Assembly (NCBI GenBank): GCA_012934845.2
Contig: WNNJ02002628.1
Location: 1-64,000, forward strand
DNA length: 64,000 nt
From: Pomphorhynchus laevis
Lineage: Eukaryota; Acanthocephala; Palaeacanthocephala; Echinorhynchida; Pomphorhynchidae
Direction: 5' to 3'
Shown: in pieces, positions 41,270-55,000 of the stretch
How the letters are laid out: each line of letters starts with the position of its first letter
How positions within the stretch are numbered: position 1 is the stretch's first letter
Notes under the pieces: generated by a model
What the model was told of the DNA's origin: nothing
Database searches by the model: none
What the model saw: only the letters and a program-made list of their open reading frames with translations
Program-made: the position numbers and the translations under genes

Positions 41270-41740
41270 GGTCAATTGACGATTAGAAACAGGGTGAATT
41301 GTTGATAGTCATTCGTTTGACGAATTCGACGTGGACACTGAGATTGGCATGATGCGACAATGTCAAATGACAAATCGTTGGATTGGGGGTTTTTCTTTAG
41401 TCTTTCTGCAGAGTTAACACAAATTGTATTCTCGAGTGCGGTCTTTTTTTGAGAAGTCTGGTTTCACTTAGACTGAATTAAGTGCAGGATTTGTTTGTAA
41501 GATGCGACTAGCTCATTTACTTTTTGGACAATCGTAATGTGGAAATGCGTAATGCTTAAAAATGGTAACACATCTTGTCTAGTATCCGAAATATTTCAAA
41601 ATTTGGAATTTTGAATCTCAATAGAGTTGAGAACCAATTCATTTAGTAAAATAGTAACTTCTTTCTCGTTATCTTCTGATGGAAGTCCCTCAACAATTAC
41701 ATTCCTTGAATTTATAGTCTTCTTTTATTGCTCTAAGAAT
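41270..41740 (-). pseudogene. Fragment of another LINE ORF1 (RNA-binding-like)
   Basis: The minus strand reads NSRNVIVEGLPSEDNEKEVT, ILLNELVLNSIEIQN and, further on, KVNELVASYKQIL. The RNVIVxGLP pattern is typical of the RNA-binding-like domain of L1-type and some CR1-type ORF1 proteins. Short and broken. The family is not otherwise represented in the window. Confidence 0.45.
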
Positions 41741-41825
41741 GCTTGATGTACCTATATCCGAAGACGATGAATTTTTAATAATAATACAAATTTTTTAAAT
41801 TGGCAAATGCGTACAAGCTGCATGC

Positions 41826-44700
41826 TTACAAGTCCACTAACGAAAAATGAAAAAGCCAAGCAGATAAATTGTTTAAATGGGATCGAATTTGTCGTTTCAA
41901 GCACTGCAGGGAAGTTGATTGGCATATATGAATGGGCAGATGGTTCCACGACAGAGGAGCAGCCACCAGGAAGGAGCGGAGTCCAAAGGAGGTAGAGTAG
42001 TTTGGGACATGTAAAAGAAGGGAATTACAGGAACGCAAGGAACAGTAAACAGGACGAGAATTATCAAGAAAAGGAAGGTTGAGAAATGAAGGGGTATAAA
42101 AAGTTACAAGGCGGAAAGCAACGATAAGAAGACGAATTTGAATACGACAATAAATTGTTGGCAAATCGAGAGAAGCAAGATGGTAGGATGTATGATCAAA
42201 ACGACGAAGACGGAGGAGAATTCGGACAGCTGCGTTGACGATGCGTTGTAGGGGGAGAAGAGTGGATTTAGGTGAGTTGGAAAATAGATTAAGACAATAA
42301 TCGAGTCTAGAAAAAAGGAGAAAAGATATGAGAGTCATACAATAAGGGAAATCGATCAATCTACGAACTTGACGGAGGTTGCGGAGTATCAAGGTAGATG
42401 AGCGTACTTTATCTCTAACAAAAGGTTTAAGTGAAAGTCGGTTGTCAAAATGAAAGCCTAGGAAAACGAGATTATCAACTATAGGAAGAATTATATAATT
42501 TAATGATACGCAGGGAGGTTCGAAGCCGAGGCGTCGAGGTAGGATCCACATAATTTTGGATTTATCAGGATTCAGAGAAAGACGAAGGGAAGAAAGATGA
42601 TTGAAAATTGAGACAAGACAGTCGGAAGCAGAAACACTAAGATCGTGAATACGATAAACAGGTGAATGAGCATAGATGAGACTGTCATCAGCATATTGCA
42701 TAACATGGAAGTTAAATTTATGAGAAATCGAAGACAAGTCACCGAGAAGAATAGAGAAAACCATAGGGACTAATACTGAGCCTTGTGGAACACCGGTCGG
42801 GATGGATGAAGGATAGGAGAGAGAAGAGTTAGAATATACGCGAAATGTACGGTTTGATAGATATGAAGAAAACCATGATACAGTGGGTAAAGAGAAGCCA
42901 TAATCATGACGAAGGCGATGGAGAAGAATCGAGTGATCGACGATGTCAAAAGCAGACGATAGATCAAGAGAAACTATGACACTACATAATTTATGATCGC
43001 GCGATATGAGTAAGTCGTTATAAACTTTAAGACATGCAATTTCGGTAGAGTAATTAGAGCGAAAAGCGGCTTGGAAGGGAGGAAATAAGTTAGAGGAATA
43101 GAGATATGTATTAACTTGCTTAAGAACGAGACGCTCAAAGAGTTTAGAGAGGGTTGGGAGAAGTGAAATAGGACGGTACGAAGATGGTAGTGAGGAGTCG
43201 AGATATTGCTTTTTGATGAGAGGACGAACAGTGGCGCATTTCCAGATGGAAGGAAATGTACGGCTACGGATGGACGAGTTGAACAATGTGGTTAGGAAGG
43301 GTAAGATAACGGAGCAGATATTTTTAAGCAAGTGAGTGGGAATTGGGTCAGAAGGAGAGGTTTTATTAGGTAATGACAGCAGAACCGAAGAAACTTCATC
43401 AGACGAAACGGGAAGAAGGTGGAATAGTTCTGGGAGGGAAGTATTTAAAGAGAAGATTGGGTACAAGGGGGCTATGGGTAGTAGGAAAAGTAAATTAGAT
43501 AGCTTAGTTTGTAGATAAGAAAATTCATCAGGATTTATATTACAAGGGGTAGATGATCGTGAAAGAATTGAGTTTAAAATTTTCCAATGAGATTTAAAGT
43601 TGGAAGATGACTCGAGTTGATTTCGCCAAGAGAGAGTACGTTTAGTACGTATAAGAATAAGATGTGAACGGCGTTGAGAAAAGTAGGAATCACGAAGATT
43701 TGGAGGGTGTGAGTTCGGTGAACGTTTAAGAAAGCATTTATACATACGAAAAGAGTGACGGAATGGACGCTTAGAAAGACTACAGTCAGCATCGAACCAG
43801 CGAGCATGGCGCAAGCGCTGGGAACGTCGAAGTCGACTAGGCAGAAGGTTATTGAGGATCGACGTAAGTTCAGAATCAAACAGAATGCAGAGATCATCGG
43901 GAGAGAGATAGTTAAGAGGAAGTGAAAAGAGTGAAGAATTGAGTAAGGCTGTGCAGAGAATAGGGATATCGAGAAGCTTCCAGGGTCGACTTGGTGTAGA
44001 TAATGGTAAAGGCGGAGAAGGAGGATGGGGACGAGTAAGAGTAAGAGTGACAAGGAAATGATCGGACAAACCAGGATCAGTAATTGACAAGGAGGTATAG
44101 TCATTGAAGCAGTTAGGAACAGCAATGATGTCGAGAGCACCGCCGAGAATATGAGTTGGGCTTGTTGAAAGTAATTTATAGTTAAAATCAGAAAAAAAGT
44201 TAAAGTGATAGAGTCAGAGTCAGACGGGCGATCAAGACGAATGTTAAAGTCACCGAGAACAAAGGAAGGAGTATAAGACAATGAACAGTGAGACAATAGA
44301 CCTGCAAGGTCATTAAAGAAGATACGTTATGGGGCAACTGAACCTGGACGGTATACAATCACAAGTTCCAAAGGGAAAGGCGTATTGTTGCAATGGCAAC
44401 AATACCGCCGTGGTTAGAAGCAGTAGATGTATGAGATGCAATTTGACGAGCTGATTCAACTAGAGAACAACCAGAGCGACATATACGACGAATAGCAAGA
44501 TCGTCGGAGTCAGAGTGCCAGGATTCGGTAATGCAGAGAATATCGATAGATAATTGATCGAAGATATCAAGGAGCATATCAGCTTTTTGAAGAATGGAGC
44601 GAGTGTTGAATAGACTACGACGAAAAGTATGCTTAGGAGCGAGATCGACTAGCGAAGAAAACCAGGGGGAGTGATGGGACGCCATCGAATTTTTGGCTTT
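41826..44700 (-). pseudogene. LINE ORF2 of copy F: endonuclease (broken) and open RT
   Basis: The start region at 44685 has SLFNTRSILQKADMLLDIF and ITESWHSDSDDLAIRRI. A shifted piece has FVLGDFNIRLDRP (44230-44296). The 754-residue frame 41826-44090 has SITDPGLSDHFLVTLTL (catalytic SDH), SYRPISLLPTLSKLFERL, FRSNYSTEIACLKVYND, VSLDLSSAFDIVDHSILL (motif A), GVPQGSVLVPMVFSILL (motif B, with Val-Pro where Gly-Pro is usual), MQYADDSLIYA (catalytic YADD) and FLGFHFDNRLSLKPFVRDK. Two frame changes lie between about 44090 and 44360. Confidence 0.88.
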
Positions 44701-45954
44701 GTGTGTACAACGTGAAAATTTCCGTTGATTTGACGTATAGATAAGGATAAGACATCGATGTTTCTAAATGCGAGCTTAATTGAGCTGGGCAATATCAGAA
44801 GGGGAGCGGTCAGGAAAGATACGGCAAGTAGATGAAGTGGTAAGAAGTTTAAAACGTTGGGAGAGTACCGAAGAGGCATGTGAACTATGTCGGAAAACGA
44901 TTTTTAAGAGTGGAGAACTGAGATGATTGGATTTAGTGGATTTGTTTGAACGAATAAAGGATACAGGAGCGATATTATTGAAGAGGGATGGGTTATCATC
45001 TGGAAGAATGGTTGCTAGGATAGATCTGAAAGCAGATACATCGTCATCGATTGTGGAGAAGCAGATTCGGAAAGCTTTAAGTTTGATATGATTATACAGC
45101 GATCGCGCGAAGGAAAACGATTTCGTGGAAGTGGTGGACGGACAGAGCTGGTAGGAGTCGAGGTAGATGAGCAGATAGAAGTGGAAATGACAGGGGTGCT
45201 TGATAAAGAATTAATATTGGTTGGAGCAAGTGTGACAGGAGCGGGGTGTTGAATCGGTTGATCAGAGATGTGACTGGAGATGATTTTAAATGAAGGATGT
45301 AAATTATTTGGAAGTGTTACGTGGGAGGTAGAGTAAGGAGAATTAAGATAGGTTGGGGCATGAGTGACAGGAATGGAGTGTTGAATCAGTTGATCGGAAA
45401 TGTTACTGGAAATGATTTTGATGGAAGGATGTAAATTATTGAGAAGTGATACGGGGGAGGTCGAGTAAGAAGTACTTGAAGAGAATAAAGAAGTTTGAGA
45501 TTTATTTAAATTGGGGGGAGGAATAGGAAAGAGAAGGTACAAAATGAAAGGCTTTACCGTTAGCATTGTTAGAATGAGAAAGATTAATGGACGTGTTGTA
45601 TGTAGTTGAACGAGGAGTGTGTGAGAAAGTAGGTTCAATAATGGGATTATAAGATGCGAAGTCAGGTGTTGATGCGAGGTAAACATCTAAAACAGCATTC
45701 GTCTGAGTGGTCGTGTGTGATACAGGAGTAGAGGATCAGGATAACTGTAGTAGTCGTATTGATGTACAAAAACCGCATGTGAACTGTTTATGTTTATACA
45801 CCGAGTAGTCGGATATTTTAACACGAACAAGTGTCCATACATCACAATCTTTGGAATCGCATCCAACTTTAAAGCTGGTATAACCATCATTGCATTCCGA
45901 TGTGGAAAATTCTTGATCAGGAAGAGGGATCTGAGATCGCGCTTTTTTAGGCAT
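44700..45954 (-). pseudogene. LINE ORF1 of copy F with PHD-like finger, broken
   Basis: The N-terminus at 45736-45954 reads PKKARSQIPLPDQEF and then a finger-like region (VGCDSKDCDVWTLV ... FTCGFC) matching that of copy B in spacing. The middle (45015-45686) is Ser/Thr/Pro-rich with the motif NNLHPSIKIISS and a near-repeat of it (NNLHPSFKIISSHIS), then RNRFPSRDRCIIISNLKLS. The end (44700-44850) has RQINGNFHVVHTKPKIRW. Several frame changes separate the parts. Confidence 0.75.
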
Positions 45955-45980
45955 GATCTTTTATCGATAGATTGAGTTCA

Positions 45981-46955
45981 ATCCGCTAGCGTAGCGAGTG
46001 GAACTGACAGGAATAATATGGAACTGACAAGAATTATCCGGAATGTATTTACTTTAGATCTCAAAGTAAATACATTGAACGTAGAAAGTAAATACATTGA
46101 ACGTAGAATTGAACGTAGACTAATTGATTAATTGACTGCGAATTATAATGGGAACAACGGACTTAGCAATTTGCGCAAACTATTGACGTGCTGCGGTACA
46201 AACGTCTGTTTGGGATAGTTGCGCTACAGATGAAGCCGACTGAAATTGAGTTTGTATAGATGGGATATTTGTTTTGAGCTGCGAAATACCATCTGATATA
46301 TATAGAGAGTTGCTTTTTAGGCTTATTGGTATTTGATTAAATTTGCTGTCAGCTTGCTGAGTGTGATTAAAAGTGCAGTTTAATTTTGTTCGTTTTCGTC
46401 AATATTCCAAGCAGCGCAGAAACAGCAGTAAGCTTCCTGTTCAAGGTTGTCTGGTGGAATCCGCTTTGTTATCGATATCGGTATCCGAACAGCACAGTCT
46501 ATAGTTGAACATTGAACTTCATGTGTCGCCCCTTCTTGACAATAAACCTCTCAAATATTTCATGGATCGATAGTGGTTGATTGTAATTAGATGCTTGTTG
46601 AGATATTATCATTAGTGGTTTTGGATTGTTGAGTTAAACGTGACGAAGTACTACCCGCTGATATTATGTTCTTTACATCCGTCTGTTGAATTTAAACGAT
46701 TAGTACACGATTTTACTTAGCAATCTGTACAAGTCCTTTCTGAGCGAGCACACAAACTAATGCTTTGCATCTTGCATTAGTTCCATTGCAGGAGTAACAA
46801 TGATTCGACGGTTGAACGATAGTGTTTTCACTGCTTATTGTTAATTGTGAAACTTGCTGCTTGTGATCCATTAGAAACTTTAAGGGCTGCAAGAAAACAG
46901 TCAAAAAGTTTCAATCTTATCCGCGAGCGTAACGAGCGGAAATGACAGGAATAAT
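45981..46955. repeat. 37-bp direct repeats about 938 bp apart
   Basis: 45981-46017 (ATCCGCTAGCGTAGCGAGTG ...) and 46919-46955 (ATCCGCGAGCGTAACGAGCG ...) differ at four or five positions. The first sits just upstream of copy F ORF1. The DNA between could be the 5' untranslated part of this or another LINE. Confidence 0.6.
46713..46872 (-). other. Short Cys-rich open frame, unassigned
   Basis: Encodes MDHKQQVSQLTISSENTI, then HCYSCNGTNARCKALVC and a short tail. The CxxC...C...C spacing suggests a zinc-binding piece, perhaps the start of a LINE ORF1. Not supported further. Confidence 0.3.
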
Positions 46956-46969
46956 TGTATCTCTCTAAG

Positions 46970-47225
46970 TTTTTTATCTCTTTAAGTTTTTTCAATATTA
47001 TATTGTAATATAATATTAATTATTATACATAACAATATATTAGATTAAGAATATAATAACAATATATACATACTATATTAGATTATATATCATATTACAT
47101 ATTTTATATTATATAATATTCTATAATATTATAATATATAATATGTTATATTATATAATTATATATCATATTACATATTATATATTATATTACATATCGT
47201 ATTATATTATATATCATATTATATT
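46970..47225. repeat. AT-rich low-complexity tract
   Basis: Long runs of TATAATAT and ATTATATT. Open frames in it are composition artefacts. Confidence 0.8.
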
Positions 47226-48990
47226 TGGTTTATGCAATTCCAAAATGAATATTCGTATGAATCTTTTTGTGGATTCTTTATGTACCGTGCATATTTGTAA
47301 AATCAATAGTGAAATGATCGACAAAAGCGTTGCTATCACTATTACGTTCATAGCTAAGGCGATAATTTTAAAAAACTTCTAGCAATTCAATTGTCATAGA
47401 TAATCATTTTTAAATTAATCTTTTACGTATTAAATTGGTATTTGACGATCAATGCCAAAACATGTAAAAGTAGACGAATGTGTCATTGCTATTTAAGGAA
47501 TCCGGTAATGTTTAATTTATTCTAGTATTACTTAAATAGGTACGATGCCACGCAATTTGTTCTGATTGCTGCGGAACAAAGACAAGTTCGAATTTCATTT
47601 ATAATTACGCAGTATAGACGTTTCCTCTCATGGCGATTTGCTACCGGATTGTTGTAAAAAAGTATCTAATTCCTGACCTCCGCCACCAGCTGTTGAATTT
47701 ATTTCCGGTACAAATATACCATCTTCAATATTTTTGACGTTTTGGGCGTATTTAAATATTTTTGTTTTTTATTAAATTCTATAGTTGATGACCACAAGTC
47801 CAGGAATGAAAGTTCAGACGCTTCATCGTCAAAGTTCGTTGTGGCTGAATTATCAAGTTAACTTATTAATAATCAATAATTACTAAATAATAATTGATAT
47901 CAATTATTATTGTATAACAAAATAATAATGCATCCTTTGTATACAAAGGATGCTTTAGATAATTATAAATAATATATTTATTATAGTATATCTAATATAA
48001 TATACCATAAAATGGTATAATGCAACGTATTATGTCCATTTGGTCATATTTAAATAATTGGCTTGATCCGTAAAGAACATTTACTTAGATCGCTCTTTTA
48101 CGAAAAATGATAAATTATTCGTTATTAATTCAATTATTGTAGATAAAGCAATTTTCGATAATTCATTCTTAATAATTCATAATTTGATTTTTACAAAAAA
48201 AATCCGGCTGGATGTTATCTGGCTGAAAGTTAACAATATTTTCATTATAAAAAATATTATCAAATTAATTATCATGTTGATGTATAAATAATTCCAAGTT
48301 CATGAAATAAAAAATAAAACAAGCTATTGTGTTTTAACTTTTAATGTTTCTCTACGTGTATGTCGTCTATATCAATGTCTAAAGCATTGAAAGTCTTCCA
48401 GATTAAAGTGTTCAAATATATTTTATGCAACGAAAATATGATTAGAAGTTACGGTCCTCTGTAGTCGAATTAAAGAGAACCATAAATATCAAAAGCCTTT
48501 CGAATTTGTTATTTTATAAAATTCAAGTGTTTACTTGTTGCTTGATTTTCTGCTGTATTTTTCTACTCCTAAATGTTCACTGCTAAAGTGCCTGGATATT
48601 TTTCTTTTGGTAAATTTAGTAGAGACAACATAAATTATTTGAAAATAAAAAAATATGACTTTTCTTTAGTCATCATACACAGATTTTTTGAGATTAATAC
48701 TGAGTAAAAATGTTGATTGAATTGCTTTGGACTTTAGTATATAATGAACTCGATTCAATAAAGTGTATAATGTGCTATTTACTCTCCAAACTTTATAATG
48801 TATTTTCCAAAAGACTACTTTCTTATATTCTTTGGCGTGGCCATTGAATAGAACGTTGATTTAATGTTAGGATCGTTATTTAATGTTATATTGTTAAATT
48901 AAATGTTTTATGATTTCGATCGAGTTCAACCAAGAGGAGATATGTATAAATTTACATTCATTTAATAAATCATTTGTTATTCTAATTTAC
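47226..48990. other. Stretch downstream of Smc5 without recognised gene
   Basis: No supported gene. A perfect 24-bp palindrome (GCATCCTTTGTA and its complement) lies at 47930-47953. Confidence 0.45.
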
Positions 48991-48991
48991 A

Positions 48992-48997
48992 TTTATT
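48992..48997 (-). terminator. Poly(A) signal AATAAA of Smc5
   Basis: AATAAA on the minus strand starts 20 bases after the Smc5 stop codon (49017-49019). This is the nearest downstream signal. The cleavage site cannot be set. Confidence 0.5.
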
Positions 48998-49016
48998 TAA
49001 TAAACAATAGCTGTTT

Positions 49017-52000
49017 CTAAATCGTTTCCTTTTCAATGTCGTCTTTCTTTTTGAATCGTAAGGATTTAAAGCTGTAATTTGAATTAGATTTGCATAATAC
49101 GGTGACAGATACATTGTCACCGTTGTAGCTGAGATCTTTAACTAGCTAGAATAAAAAGGATTTGGAATTAATTCACTAAATAGCTTGTTACCTTAGGAGA
49201 AATAAGGAAATACTGGTTCCCTGAGTTGGACACTGTCTTTACAACCAATTCCATTATAGTGCGCTCATTACTTTCATCCATGCCCTTAATTAAGGCATGA
49301 CAATTTGGAACAAACGAAAATCTTGCAATTTAAAGCTAATTCACGAAATGGTGAAAATAATAATTTGTAATGACTTCAAAATTTAATTTGATTTTAAATT
49401 TAACTTAAATTAAAACATAAAATTTAATACAATTTCCTGCAAACTTAAATTTCACTCTTCATCATTTATAATTATAATGTAAATAATTGATATTGTAATA
49501 TAGCGTATATTAATGATAATAATGATATATTAATGATATTAATGCGTATTAATGATAAAGAATTTATCAGCAATCAACTGTTGAATTTTTTTTTCGGTTT
49601 TGGATAAAAATCCTTCTTCAGAATGTATTTTTTGTTTCTCTTTTTTTTTGTCACTGCACATCTACAATGTCTTACTCTCTTATAAGTTTGTTTCCGGAAG
49701 AATCTTAGTTATTTAATTGCTAGATTATTAATCGTTGATAACCCTCTCAAAGTGATCCAGTCGAGTTTGCGCATTCTAATATTAGTATCTGATATATTCG
49801 TCTGTAGTACAGTTACATTATAAAAGTAGATGTTGTCATCTTCCTGTACATGTCTGACGGAGCTATAAGATGCAAGTTTTCCTGTTTTAATTTTTGATCG
49901 TTTTAAATTCATTCGTGTTTGTGTTTCCTGTTGTCTCTCTAACATATTGTGTATTCAAGTATTGGCAGGTTAATAATTAAACAGCGTCGGTGCTTTAACA
50001 GTTGCACATGCCAGATATTCTGTATTTCATACACGTAACTGACCTCGTAAAGTTGTCATCACTTACCACTCCATTGCATGTAAAAAATCTTTTATCAGTA
50101 AATGGTTCACATTTTCCTTTTACAATTTTCTAATTGTTAGCTATGTTTGAAAATTTCAAATTACCAAAATATTTCTTATCTTGGTTTGTGTTCTGAAACT
50201 AATTTTGATATTTGACTGGATATCTAAATCTTTAAAGATTGACTTGATGTTTTATTCAATTTGGGTTGTCATGTTAATAAATGTTGGATTCCACTCGAAT
50301 GTTAAACTTTTTACAAGTTTATCTTGTGATTGAACTTTAAATATCATATCTATAACGGTTTAGTATGCTTACTTTGTTAACCATATTTTGAATTTATCTC
50401 CTTTTGTAGCCTCCTGCTTTGAAATTGTTTTCTATTTGGTCGCTATTTCATCTTGTAAATCTTCGTTTCGGGAACATGTATTCTTTGCACGTAATAGCTC
50501 ATTAAAGATTATATTTCGCTGGACAACTGGATTATGGCAATTAGATGCATGAATATATGCACGTTTTCATTATGATTTTCCGTACGATTTGATCTCTCTC
50601 TATTTGCCTTAATTCACTTCTATAAATTGCCATGTCTAGGAAGTTGATCGACATCTTTGACTCTTGTTCTAACTTAAACTTTAAAAGAGATGAATTATTT
50701 AGATCTTTAATCTATTCATTCAACTGATGTTCTGAGTGATTCCATACCAAAAAACGTCATCAATATATCTTACATATTTAACTGACCTTATTTTATTTTT
50801 ACTAAAAAACTTCTCTTCTATACTGGCCACATCTAGTATAGCAAACGTTGGTGGTACTAATGTTAATTAGTTAATATTTAAATATTTAAATATTTTAATA
50901 AATTAAATATTTATAGGATGATAATTATTATTTATTAGTTACTTATATCTGTAAGTAAATAATCATATCTACACGGAATGACTACAATTAATTTTAATTA
51001 TAGTTTCGATTGTTTTATTAATAAATAATTTCGATTATCTTAGCAATCAATTGATTGATAAAACGAGTAGATTTTATTAATATATTAAACAACTTGACTA
51101 ACGATTATCAACTTACTGGCAGTGGTATGTCAAATAACGTTGAAACATCAATTTTATTTCAACAACATTCGCTTTCGAAATTTGTACAAATTATAACAAA
51201 AAAATATTAAAGGAAATTGTCTTTTATAGAATATAGGAAAGAATATTATTTAAATACCCACCTGATTAAGTTCATCAACAAGCCTAAATGGGCAGGTAAC
51301 ACAGAACTGTAAAGAAAGCAGATATAACATTGTTGCAACACTCCTCTCTCCTCCGCTTTGAAATCCAAAGGACAAAGAACGCATTGCTGATTCTTTTCGA
51401 AATTGTACCTGGATATCGATACCATAGTCACTGAATTTCATCTACATTCATAAAAATTTGAGTACTTAACCGGAAATGTGGAAAAAAAGACACGTCAACT
51501 TATTAGTAATAGAATTAAAAAATTAATGAATTAATTTTTAAATAATTTAAATAATCGATTGAATATTAAAAGTAATATTCAATAATATATTAAAACAATA
51601 TTATAATATTAAAATAATATATAACTAAATAATATTAACATTAACATTCAAAAAGTTAAATATTATTAAAATAATTGATTGATTATTTTAATTTTTATTT
51701 AATTTTTATCTATGTTATGTTATCTATGTTAAAATTGTATTAATTTTTAAATAATTTAAATAATCGATTGAATATTAAAAGTAATATTCAATAATATATT
51801 AAAACAATATTATAATATTAAAATAATATATAACTAAATAATATTAACATTAACATTCAAAAAGTTAAATATTATTAAAATAATTGATTGATTATTTTAA
51901 TTTTTATTTAATTTTTATCTATGTTATGTTATCTATGTTAAAATTGTATTAATTTTTAAATAATTTAAATAATCGATTGAATATTAAAAGTAATATTCAA

Positions 52001-55000
52001 TAATATATTAAAACAATATTATAATATTAAAATAATATATAACTAAATAATATTAACATTAACATTCAAAAAGTTAAATATTATTAAAATAATTGATTGA
52101 TTATTTTAATTTTTATTTAATTTTTATCTATGTTATGTTATCTATGTTAAAATTGTATTAATTTTTAAATAATTTAAATAATCGATTGAATATTAAAAGT
52201 AATATTCAATAATATATTAAAACAATATTATAATATTAAAATAATATATAACTAAATAATATTAACATTAACATTCAAAAAGTTAAATATTATTAAAATA
52301 ATTGATTGATTATTTTAATTTTTATTTAATTTTTATCTATGTTATGTTATCTATGTTAAAATTGTATTAATTTTTAAATAATTTAAATAATCGATTGAAT
52401 ATTAAAAGTAATATTCAATAATATATTAAAACAATATTATAATATTAAAATAATATATAACTAAATAATATTAACATTAACATTCAAAAAGTTAAATATT
52501 ATTAAAATAATTGATTGATTATTTTAATTTTTATTTAATTTTTATCTATGTTATGTTATCTATGTTAAAATTGTATTAATTTTTAAATAATTTAAATAAT
52601 CGATTGAATATTAAAAGTAATATTCAATAATATATTAAAACAATATTATAATATTAAAATAATATATAACTAAATAATATTAACATTAACATTCAAAAAG
52701 TTAAATATTATTAAAATAATTGATTGATTATTTTAATTTTTATTTAATTTTTATGTTATCTATGTTAAAATTGTTTTAAACAGCCCAGCTTTAAAACAGT
52801 CTAAAGCATTACATGCAATCTAAAATGTAATATCATCATCTCACAATATTATTTTTGTAAATATAAAAATACAAACACATTAAATTAGAATATAATAGAA
52901 CCAAAAATCAATTAGAAATTAGGTAATAAATTTTATAGTAGTAATAAATTTTAGGTAATAAATTTTGGTAGTAACAATGATTTTATATTCAATCAACCTG
53001 TTTTACTTATATGGAATTTTCTTTTGTTTACTCTGTTATTCGTTTCTATATGATTTTATACAAAATCTTATGGTGCTTCCAAGTACCATATGAAAACATT
53101 TTATCACCTTTGATACTATTTAAGAGGATACATCTATTTTAGAAATATACGACAGGAGAAATTTATTTTATCATTGGAAATATAAAGTTTAATTTTTAGC
53201 ATTGATGAAATCATAACTTCGTCAATATAAACATTGACAGGCCCAACTCTAAGATTGTAATAGAATACTAACTCGTAATAGCTGTGCAAAGTTTTAGACT
53301 TTGCACAGCTGTTTATAAACAGAAACGATTCTATCACTATATTAATTTTTATGATAAGATGGGTATTTTAAATTGGATAATTGTTTAAAATAGGATAAAT
53401 CGACATGATAAGGTATATTAATTTTCACATATTTAAAATCTCTGAATTTTTTAATTGTAGTAGACAATTAAAAATTGCTGTTTCTTTATATGACATCCAA
53501 TTTGACATAAATCATATGATTTTAAAAAATAAAAATTAAAAAATCTATTTTTAAATCCGGAAGAATCTGATAAAAATTCATAAATTAAAATTATTTAACT
53601 CATTTAAATTCTGCAATAATTTTTGTCATAAAATTAAATGATATTTTAAAGATTTAAAATGATAAATTAAATGATAAGAAATTAGAAAATGATTAAAAAG
53701 TGATATATTTATTAAAATTGACAAATTAAGTTACAGTTTAAAAGGTACTAGTTTGTCACCTTTTAAATTGAAAGGTGAAAGTTTATCAAATTTCGATAAT
53801 ATAAAAGATGACAAAAATTTAGAAAACTTGAAAGCGTCAAACCAAAAATATGTTACGTATTTTTGGTTTTCAAATAGAACTTTTAATATTTCCAACTCTG
53901 TATGTTGTGCTTTCGTGCCATAATAAAATTTAAAGTAAATTTGTGCAAATATGTCCTAAATGTCCTTATAAACATTTGAGTATTGTTGCAAATTATAGTT
54001 GTAAATTAATAATTTATCAAGTTATAAAATTTAATAATTTATCAAGTTGTAATCAAGTTATAGTTACAAATTCAAAAATAAACATTTGAGTATTTGATAT
54101 TTAATCTAATATGAAATTACAGATTACAAATACTTTATATTTCGCTTATTAATCTATAAATTATTCTTTATAAAAATATTATCATAAATGATAAATAATT
54201 AAATTATTAATAATTTGAAAATTATTAATAATAAATAATTAATTTTTAATAATATTAAAACAGTACAAAATATAAATTAAAACTTAAAAATAATAATCGT
54301 TTGACAAATAATTGCGAATTATTTATTATTCCGGGTTGACACTGAAATGATTTTCTGAAAACCTGCCACATTTCATTTGTTGTTAACAATTTACTGCAAA
54401 AATGTACAAAGTCACGTCATATATGTACAAGACCACGTCATAACATTGATGTGTTCAGTTGATATATCAAGAAATGCATAGACATCACAGTTACAGATAT
54501 ACTTCATTCAATTTATAAAATACCGCAACATTTGGAAATAAAAAATTTATTCAGTAAAATTTATTGCAATTGAACTTTAAGTTCAATTGTTGGTTCGAAA
54601 ATATATCGAGTTTTGTAATAAAAGAAGGTTTACGACATGATAATGTAATCTTTAATAATATACAAGACCATAAATGTAATTTTTTTGTAAAAACATATTT
54701 TTTTAACGAAAATTCGATTTTTAAATTCGATTTAAAATTTTTAAATCGAATTTTTAAATTTTTACAAATTTAAATTTTATAAAAATTATATTAAAATTAA
54801 ATTCTATTTAAATTCTAATTGAAATCTTGTTTAAGGGAAAACTAGAATTTAATAAAACGAACTCTTGTATTTTAACTGATTTTTATTCTATCAGTACCTG
54901 ATCAGCTGGAACGTTTAATAGCACTTTACCCGCGCAAATTAGCTCCTTAAAGAAGCCAACAAAATGCATATTGATTTTATCTACTAAGCGTTGCACATTT

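Larger units (their letters stand above)
41795..45960 (-). mobile_element. CR1-group LINE, copy F (related subfamily, nearly full length)
   Basis: 3' end at about 41795 (TTGGCAAATGCG), ORF2 at 41826-44700 and ORF1 at about 44700-45954. Protein similarity to copy B is clear but lower than that between copies A and B, so it is a separate subfamily. The RT part is intact over 754 residues, while the endonuclease is frame-broken. Confidence 0.88.

Noticed and set aside
51531-52774. Tandem array considered as a CRISPR-like or centromere-type array
   Set aside because: There are no spacers between units, and the array is only six units long inside an intron. It is a small satellite.
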